Shown: positions 57,183 to 64,000 of the stretch, piece by piece
How the letters are laid out: the number at the start of each line of letters is the position of its first letter
Numbering within the stretch: the first letter of the stretch is position 1
NCBI GenBank assembly: GCA_963969595.1
Contig: OZ018411.1
Coordinates: 10,170,501-10,234,500, forward strand
Length of the DNA stretch: 64,000 nt
Direction of reading: 5' to 3'
Source of the DNA: Neckera pumila
Taxonomy: Eukaryota; Streptophyta; Bryopsida; Hypnales; Neckeraceae
Translations under genes and position numbers: made by a program
Notes under the pieces: generated by a model
The model's input: the letters and a program-made list of their open reading frames with translations, nothing else
Databases searched by the model: none
Told to the model about the DNA's origin: nothing

Positions 57183-59980
57183 CCACGAGAATATGGAGAA
57201 GCTCTGCCATCTCAGGTGTCGACAATTCTATTCGCGATCTCCTATGTGATATCTTCGTGATGTGATCGCAGGCATCTATCTATGTGGGCTAGTTATTTGG
57301 TCACCGTACCATAGCGAGCTTTTAGTTCATTGCCTCGGTTGTTCCATTACAAACTGAGCATGAATTGGGCATGTCAGACTGTCGAATTGTTTTAGAACAG
57401 ATCAATCTGTTGTAGAAGGATTCTTGGACTCATCTCAAGCTCTTCCTTTTTCAGGCAGTTGCTTAGTCTGGATGTGGGTGTAGAGAGAGCTTTGCTTGTG
57501 AAAGGCAATTCGCATGCTATCACCACGTTCTGCGAGCTTGGAATTTTTTGTAACTCCTCAAAAATTGAAGCGTTTGCTGCTTCTCGACCTATCTTCTTGA
57601 TTCTCGACTGTGATTGCACATTTGCACTCGTCTGTGATGCTGTTCAGCAGACAATCTCACATTAAATCTTCAATCAAAGCAATTCCAAGAATTCATCTCA
57701 CAGGCGTATGGTGGCACCTTGTAGTCTAAACCGTTGTTTAGGCTATAAATCCAAATTTGATTTATACTCTGGTCCACATGGAAATCACCACATGATCAAT
57801 TTCGATCCTTATAGGGGTGGAAAATCCATCACTCGCATTGGTGTAACGTAGCTCTGACTTGGGGTTGTGCCATAAGAGATGTCGAGGTTAATAAATGGTG
57901 CTTGTGCTTATTTGTTGATGCCCTATTATATCTTGAGTATTTCCTTTCACCTTTTAAAGAATGAGTAACATTGAGAAGTGCATTTCACCTATTGAGACCA
58001 ATTGCATCCTTATAAAATTCAAAATTTTAGTTAATTATGTGTTGGAGTTATTTAATGAGAGAAGTGACACTTGAAAGATGAAAACATGCATAAATTCTAT
58101 TTGAATTGCAATTTTGATTAATGTTTTTTTTGTTGGTGAAATTTTGTGAGTTATATGAGACTTCTAATTGTGCCTTGACATCCCCCTTGAGTATCTCCTA
58201 TCAATAGTTGACAAAGGTAGGCTTATAACTCCTGTATAAAAATGCTAGTTTAGACCTTAGAGTATATTATATTCCAATTCGGTCTTTGTAAATTGTGTTT
58301 TAGGTTCTTTGGTGTTCTTAGCATAGTCTCACATCTTTTGTAAACCTTTCATCCATAGTTCCTTGCCATAATGTACATAGTTACAATATGGTTCAAACAT
58401 TGCTTCCATCTTCAATTTTCTCCTTTTAGCAAGTAGCCTCTTCATTACTTTAAGTTTGTGAATTAGAATTTATTAAACAAAGTCAATCTTTGGCCCTAAT
58501 TGACATTTTGAGTGGATGAATTCACCAATATGGTAATATGACTTTACATAATTAGGCTTGGGTCAAACCCAAAATGAATACTTTTAATTCAAGTGTTCAA
58601 ATAAAAGATACTAAAATCAGTTTTAAAAAATCATATGATATATCAATAATAATAATAATAAGTAATTGTATTCTTCTAAAATATCTATATCATTCATTCA
58701 CACAATTCTTGCTATAGATTCAGAAAACACAATTTTTTCAATGGCTATTAATTAGTTGAAGTGGTACTTTTCCAAATATCCATCATCCACTAGGTGGACC
58801 ATTGAGCATTGGGGGAGTAATCAAACACCAACCTAGAAAAATAGCTAGGTTGCAATCAAGATTCACAAAGCACTCGTTTAAAAGCTGAAAATTAATTTGG
58901 GGAGGTGAAACTTCTTAAAATAGTTTTTAGTAAAAATTCCTTGAAAGACAGATGGATTGGCATCTATTCCAAGTCATTTCATATTTTTAAGAGCTATGTG
59001 GATTAGATATGATTTTGTGAAGTTGAAATAATGTACAGTTCAGGCAGTGGATATTTTATATACCTCCTACCTTATCTACGTGCCCAACCATTCACCTACT
59101 TGATGATTGATGTTGTAGAAAATGAACATCATCTAATCAAGTTCGTATTCATAATGGAAGCTTAAAAAAAATCAAGTAATATATCAATAGAAAAAAAAGA
59201 GAATGCTCTACATTATAATTATATACAAAAATGTGTTAAAAGAATTGCAAGAATTTATGTAATAATTAATCTTACTATCTTTAGGCCAAGGACATAGGGA
59301 TGAATTTCTCTCCTTTATGTTTGTTGGAATTAGTAAATTTTTTTTCTTGTAGCTATAATTGCAACACGCACTCTAGAATACAAGCAAGTCAGACAAATTG
59401 TCCAATTGTGATCATCCATCCTCCACTCATCCACAATATTACTTGTATATAGCAAATTGCATCCACATATTGACATTTCTTAGAGATGATTTTGGCAAAT
59501 TCATCCACTTTTTTTTCTATTTTCTTCTAATCAATGATGGAAACCAACTCTAAACTGAAGTAAGATTTGGTGACTTGTTAAGGTATATACATCCCAAATT
59601 GCACCTTGTCTAAAACCACCATCATCACTACATGTACTTCTTCCAAATCAACATGTACCTATGTTCAAGAAACGGTTTCAAGAACACCTATCCAAATAAA
59701 ACTTTGACCTTTTATATATAACTTTTGCATATAATATTCAAATGTCACATTCTTTTATGCATCGGAACCTCCTTTCATTTGCCAACAAGAAAGTATGAAA
59801 ATTTGACCATTCTAAGAATAATAATTGTGCATTAGTATAAAAAAAAGAAACAAGAAAAAGTGGTGCTCTTAGGTGTCCCTACCTTATTCGCCAACAAAAA
59901 TTTCAATGCTTGGAGTCCCTCACCGATAGAAAAGCAAGACAGTGAGAAAAAGAGAGAAAGAGCAGGGCGGGGGTTGCTTA
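57183..59980. other. Intergenic, no gene recognised
   Basis: The sequence turns AT-rich after about 57700. The frames at 57392-57665 overlap on opposite strands and lie in the likely 3' UTR of the mS34 gene. A truncated MITE lies at 58870-59074, listed separately. An (AAT)n run is at 58648-58662. Confidence 0.4.
58870..59074. mobile_element. Truncated TAAGGTAGGAGG-family MITE
   Basis: It carries the family interior (TTTGGGGAGGTGAAACTTCT, CAAGTCATTTCATATTTTT) and the right end CCTCCTACCTTA at 59074. The left terminus is absent. It is related to 10041-10368 and 31856-32171. Confidence 0.65.
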
Positions 59981-60282
59981 CTTATCCAGGCGTTCACCAA
60001 TGGAAAGCTGGCCCTCTTCCCTTCCTGACCAGATAAGGCCCCCACGCCCACGGCCACACACCCGGCCACACTCCCGCTACCCCGAGCGCTGCACAAGCGC
60101 TGCACACACGCCTCTCATCACTACGTTACCTTACTGCCGAAGACGCCCCAATTGCATCACACTCTCCGTCTTCGCAATCTGCTTCCCAATCTGCCCACCC
60201 ACCTCGTTGCAATCCTCACAATCAGCCATTTCCATTTCGCATCACAGTTCCAGTTCATTCTTTGGCTCCTCCTTAGCCAGCC
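59981..60282 (+). promoter_or_regulatory. petN upstream region and 5' leader
   Basis: A C-rich stretch rises sharply in GC over the DNA to its left. A GATAAG box at 60032-60037 is of the kind found in light-regulated plant promoters. No TATA box is clear. The 160-codon plus-strand frame across this area is in a different frame from petN and looks like chance in GC-rich DNA. Confidence 0.35.
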
Positions 60283-61722
60283 ATGGCCGCTCTCGCCGTC
60301 GCCACCGCTCCTGTCGTCGGCGCCTGCGCCTCCTTGGCCGGGGAGAAGCTCACCCTCGCCCCGGCGCGCACCGTCACGTTCGCCGTCCAGGTGGGTTGGG
60401 TTGGGATGCTCACATTGCTAGGCGGGCTTGCATTGTGTGTTTTAATTGGCCTGGATCGTCGCTTCGCTTCGCCGCTTTTTGAATTTCCCGCAATTCGAAT
60501 GAGCGTGTGCAGTTTCGGAGAGAGGGGTGCCCCTGTGGAGGGAGCTCTTTGTTCCTGGGTGACGCTCATTAGAATTTTGGCGGGTTTTGATAGATTTGTT
60601 TTGCGAAATTTGGGGTTCGTGTTTTTTGAAATTCTTGTGGAAGTGATTTACGTGACGTGTTGGGAAGCAATCAATGCGTGTTCGGGAAATTTGTGGATAT
60701 GGAAACCGCATTACTGTACGTTTTATGGAGAGAATGTACATGAGGTGTACAATCTTAGGAGGTGGTGTACCCTGTGGAGCGCCCCGTCGCGTTTGAAAAC
60801 CGCCGCAATTCTAATGTGTTTTATGAATTTTGGATTTCGTGTTTGTCCAATTTTTTGTGGAAGTGGTTTACAGCGCTTGTTAGGGAAGCAATGCGTGTTC
60901 GGGAAATTTATGTGGATGGAAACCGCATTAATGTACAGTTTATGGAGAGAATGTACCTAGGTGTACATTTTAGGAGAGAGTGTCCACTGTGGTGCGCTCT
61001 TCGCGTTTGAAATGTGGTGAAATTTGAATTCATTTTTTTCCAATTATTTGTGGGAGTGATTTGCATTGCATGTGGGGAACATTTGTATGTATGGAGACCG
61101 CATGAATGTACATTTTATGAAGAGAATGTACATTTTATGAAGAGAATGTACTGAGGTGTACATTTTGTGGAGGTAGTGTCCCCTGTGGAGCGCTCGGCGC
61201 TCATTCGAATTGTGGCTGTTCAGGAAGTTCGAAATTCTAGGTCCTCCTTTGTTTGTTGAAATTATTTAAATCACATGCTTGAAGCATTTGATTCGCAACA
61301 TCGTCACAATGAGTATCGACTTCTGTTCAATTACACTGGCAATCAACTTGGAATAGCATTTCGATGATGTTGATAACGATATGGCAATGGCGTCCTTGTT
61401 GTTTCTTTATTGCAATGTGTTGGTGATTTTTCTGTGTTGCGATCAATGACGAGGAGTGATTTACGTGATTATGTGAAATGATCGGCAGATGGCGCCCGTG
61501 AGATGCTCGGCTCAACGCAAGTCCGAGAGCGAGGTCGTCATCAGGCAGCGCGCCATCATGGCGGCAGCGTCGGCATCCATGATGGCCATCGCCACGCCTG
61601 CGTTGGCCGCCGCTGAATCCGCCTCTGGACCTCTGGACCTCACAGCCGTGGCGTGGGGAGCCTTGATGATGATGTTCTCATTCTCGCTGTCGCTGGTGGT
61701 GTGGGGGAGGAGCGGGTTGTAG
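60283..61722 (+). CDS. petN: Nuclear-encoded PetN, cytochrome b6f subunit 8, with targeting peptide
   Basis: Two exons (60283-60390 and 61489-61722) join in phase 0 at CAG/gtgggt and ggcag/ATG, giving 113 residues. The last 29 (85-113: LDLTAVAW..., ending [13 protein letters not shown]) align end to end with PetN, the 29-residue single-helix subunit of the thylakoid cytochrome b6f complex, normally encoded in the plastid. The plastid initiator Met is replaced by Leu85. Residues 1 to about 57 are Ala/Ser/Arg-rich like a chloroplast transit peptide (first part [13 protein letters not shown]). Residues 57-76 look like a thylakoid signal ([20 protein letters not shown]) with an AxA-type cleavage site. 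This suggests import, then insertion with a lumenal N-terminus. The intron holds degenerate tandem repeats. Family identity is very firm; sub-organellar routing is inferred. Confidence 0.93.
60527..61230. repeat. Tandem repeats of about 200-250 bp inside the petN intron
   Basis: A unit recurs with starts near 60529 (GTGCCCCTGTGGAGGGAGCT), 60767 (TGTACCCTGTGGAGCGCCCC), 60981 (TGTCCACTGTGGTGCGCTCT) and 61167 (TGTCCCCTGTGGAGCGCTCG). Shared inner landmarks are AATGCGTGTTCGGGAAATTT, GGAAACCGCATTA and GAGAATGTAC. The units are diverged and of unequal length. A 23-bp sub-repeat (TGTACATTTTATGAAGAGAA) doubles at 61107-61150. Confidence 0.8.
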
Positions 61723-62362
61723 AATTCAGCTTCGGTGATGGAAGTTCAGCAAATGCATCTTTCCAAACGCCATCCGCCATTTCTCGGTCCTTGCAGCAGA
61801 AGATTAGTCGAGCACTCTAACTTTCCGGTTTCCATTGTTTCTGGGCTGAATGTGGAATTCGGTCCTGCTCATTCTTTCCCAAGGGATGTGCATGGGTTGT
61901 AGATCTCCTATTTCGATGTATCTTTAATTTACGTATTTCTTCTTTCCATTCTTGTCTTGTGGTTTTAGTAAGTGGTGCGAATTGCGCTTTCTCAGGGGTG
62001 ATGATTTTCAGTTTTTTTAATTGTTGTGGCCTTGATTGTTGAGGAAGAATGGCATTACAAGGGAATGTAATCACTCGCTTGCTCTGAGGTCTGCCATGAG
62101 AGCCAGGAAGATGAAGACAACTTGATTACTTGCACATTGTGTCATAGCCATGGATCATCATACACGTTCTTGCGTTAGGTTACAGCCATGTTGCAGCTAG
62201 GAACAAGAGAAGGAGTGCTGAAACGAAGGAAATAATCGATCGTATATGACTGATTCTCTAAATTTTAGTCGGATTTATATATACCTCACTTTTTGATGCT
62301 GAAAATTTTGCTATTGACTTGTAAGCGTACATTGTCTCTCATCCTCTAGTTATATGTAGTGT
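61723..62362. other. petN 3' region, no further gene
   Basis: This is probably petN 3' UTR followed by intergenic sequence. The 85-codon minus-strand frame (61817-62074) has no recognisable content. No clear terminator-like structure was seen. Confidence 0.4.
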
Positions 62363-62657
62363 CTTGACAAGAGATTAAGTGAGCAAGGGCTCAACAGAAA
62401 ACGCCAATCACAGGGGAAGAACACCGAAATCATGCTTGCTACTGTAATTGAGGAGTGGTGCAAAAATCCAAACCTAGAAGACCGATTCTACGAGCATGAC
62501 AGGATTGTCCTAAGCCCTGGCCATTGAGAATGTCAAGAGGTCATCTCAAAGAGTACATGAATCTGAAAATACGCCTGGAAATTCTATGACAACTGAACAA
62601 GAGTATCTAGATCCTCTCACAGCAGTTGAAGACTTCACAAATACAGTCTTCCTGTAG
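62363..62657 (+). pseudogene. Frameshifted coding remnant, unrecognised
   Basis: One frame reads RLSEQGLNRKRQSQGKN, TEIMLATVIEEWCKNPNLED and RFYEHDRIVLSP, then stops. Reading on in the next frame from CTG at 62517 gives LAIENVKRSSQRVHESEN and MTTEQEYLDPLTAVEDF to a stop at 62655. The two frames together look like one charged, soluble protein broken by a single frameshift. I recognise no family. A real intron or a sequencing error could also explain it. Confidence 0.35.
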
Positions 62658-62915
62658 TGAGTTCCGGGGACCCACCCGCAAGGGATTCAATCAGAAATCA
62701 TTTTATATCTAAATTTTATATCTAAATTCTACTGCCCTTGGTGAATTGTGACTTGTACTTCTGTTTCTTATGCTGATGAGTAAATGAAGTTCTGTTTTCC
62801 AAACGCAACCTCAAAAAGTCCTACTGGCATCGTCTGAATCTCCCGCCACTGGATTGTGATTCGATAGACTTCTGCGAAGTGATCATCGTGTCTTGAACGC
62901 GTCGTAAGCAATCGA

Positions 62916-63833
62916 TTATGTAGGAGGGGGAGCCATTTCACCTTCAGTCAATTTTCGTACCGATAACCAAATTGTGAACAGGACGAAGAGACTAGAAAGC
63001 AGAACTTTCGAGCATGGCGAACCTCTGAACGTATCAATTCCATAGCCTTCGAGGCACAGCAGATTTCTTGATGCCTTCGCTTGCGGAGTATGTTCTTGTG
63101 CATTTGCTTCACTCGTTCCCTCTGACGGCTCTAATGAAGCTGGTTCATCTTCGTACTGGTGGAAGTTGTTCTCCCCTTTTGAACACTCTGGCACATCTGG
63201 TGTCTTAATAATTCTTAGTTCCTCTTCAACAACGTTTTCGCCTTCAGACTTCTTGTCCTGCGGAGATGTGATATTGCTGGACTCCTTGCAATCTGCTTCT
63301 TGGAACTCGTCGGTATGGCCGCTGTTAGTGTCCTCAGGAATCGAAGCAGGGGGATCCACAGCTTTGACCCCACAGGATAGCGAAATCTGTTTCTCCAAAC
63401 CCGCAGTGTCGAGATTTTGGTCCCTCTTTGTTTTCAATAAATCATCGAAGTCATCATCAGCGAGAGAAAACCAGTTCATAGCCAAATTTGAATTCAGCAC
63501 GTCCAAGTCCTTAAAGTGGGGTCCAGGGTCAGGCTCTGCCACGGTAGTGATGCGCTTGGTCTCGCCCTGTTCAATGTACTTCAATGATATCTCATTCGAA
63601 GCCTCCTGTTTCACAATCCGTATAAATGTGCAAGCCCTCAGAAAAAGGAGCAAAAAGTTAGAAATAAGTTAGATGCAATGCAGTGGAAAGAAATTTGTGA
63701 CCAGATTCTCCTTGCTGAAAACGAGGGCACCATCTCGTACTATAAGACCTAGAAAAATCAATTTCAATTGACAACAAACGAGTGAAGTCACATACGAAGA
63801 GGCGCTATGGAACTTGTATACGGAGCTCTCCAT
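62916..63833 (-). CDS. Predicted tail-anchored protein of unknown function
   Basis: Two exons, 63833-63796 (ATG; donor gtatgt) and 63636-62916 (after ttttctgag), join in phase to give 252 residues. The N-terminus is MESSVYKFHSASS then ACTFIRIVKQEASNEISLKY. The middle (about residues 60-190) is acidic and low in hydrophobic residues, so probably disordered. Near the C-terminus VLLSSLFVLFTIWLSV (residues about 222-237) is a single predicted membrane helix, followed by a short tail RKLTEGEMAPPPT. That arrangement suggests a tail-anchored membrane protein with its bulk in the cytosol. I recognise no family. An opposite-strand frame of 168 codons is a shadow. Confidence 0.6.
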
Positions 63834-64000
63834 TTCTTGATCTGAAGTTTAAATAGTGACGGGGGGAAACGACAAAAATTAGGAGTCAGAAGGTGATTAC
63901 AAATTCTGTGCTGGTAGTCTCAGAGGAGCATTCGGAGGTAGAAAACGTCGCATCCTCCAGGGCATCCTTCGCGGGATCCTTCGTTCCCTGGGACGTCTGA
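63834..64000. other. Upstream region of the tail-anchored gene
   Basis: GC-richer sequence after 63840, probably promoter or 5' leader. No further gene is visible before the window ends. Confidence 0.3.

Noticed and set aside
60000..60482. 160-codon plus-strand frame over the petN start
   Set aside because: Out of frame with petN and rich in Pro/Arg/Ser from GC-rich leader DNA.
63166..63672. 168-codon plus-strand frame
   Set aside because: Opposite-strand shadow of the tail-anchored protein gene, whose minus-strand frame continues across a phase-matched intron.
1..64000. tRNA, rRNA, CRISPR arrays and viral genes
   Set aside because: I looked for their usual signatures and saw none. Short tRNA genes could still be missed by eye.

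Overview
The window reads as nuclear DNA of a land plant or close streptophyte relative. Genes have GT-AG introns, and the recognisable products are plant-type: a UDP-glycosyltransferase, a ULP2-type SUMO protease, a Myb/SANT-like protein, and a chloroplast-targeted cytochrome b6f subunit. Most of the sequence is AT-rich and packed with short inverted-repeat DNA transposons. A nuclear copy of petN, normally a plastid gene, leads me to suspect a bryophyte, possibly a moss. From memory, some moss plastomes lack petN, but I could not check this.

Left part (1-48.7 kb). This is a gene-poor, transposon-rich region. A broken UDP-glycosyltransferase lies at about 2.8-5.4 kb (minus). Three diverged copies of one segment follow, at about 6.6-11.3 kb (A), 17.3-22.6 kb (B) and 31.8-35.5 kb (C). 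Each copy carries a small hydrophobic IFI6/IFI27-like gene on the minus strand (open in B and C, frameshifted in A) and a broken, unrecognised gene on the plus strand. Between and inside them are many non-autonomous elements. The main family has ends like CCCCTAAAGG at TTAA target sites (piggyBac-like). Other families have TAAGGTA-type or CACTA-type ends, and there is one Stowaway-like element and a 4.7-kb inverted-repeat structure. At 38.4-43.1 kb there is a decayed copy of the SUMO-protease gene found intact at 52.2-55.2 kb, split by these elements.

Right part (48.7-64 kb). This part holds the intact genes. On the minus strand are a three-exon gene joining a Myb/SANT-like domain to leucine-rich repeats, and an eight-exon ULP2-like SUMO protease with all catalytic residues. 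A mitochondrial ribosomal protein mS34-like gene diverges from the protease gene across 373 bp. Next come the two-exon nuclear petN gene with an apparent two-part chloroplast/thylakoid targeting peptide, a short frameshifted coding remnant, and a predicted tail-anchored protein (minus).

The strongest result is the relocated petN gene. Next are the TTAA element family, whose target-site duplication is supported by empty sites within this same window, and the Myb-LRR fusion. All exon joins were inferred by hand from splice signals and phase, with no transcript or database support.
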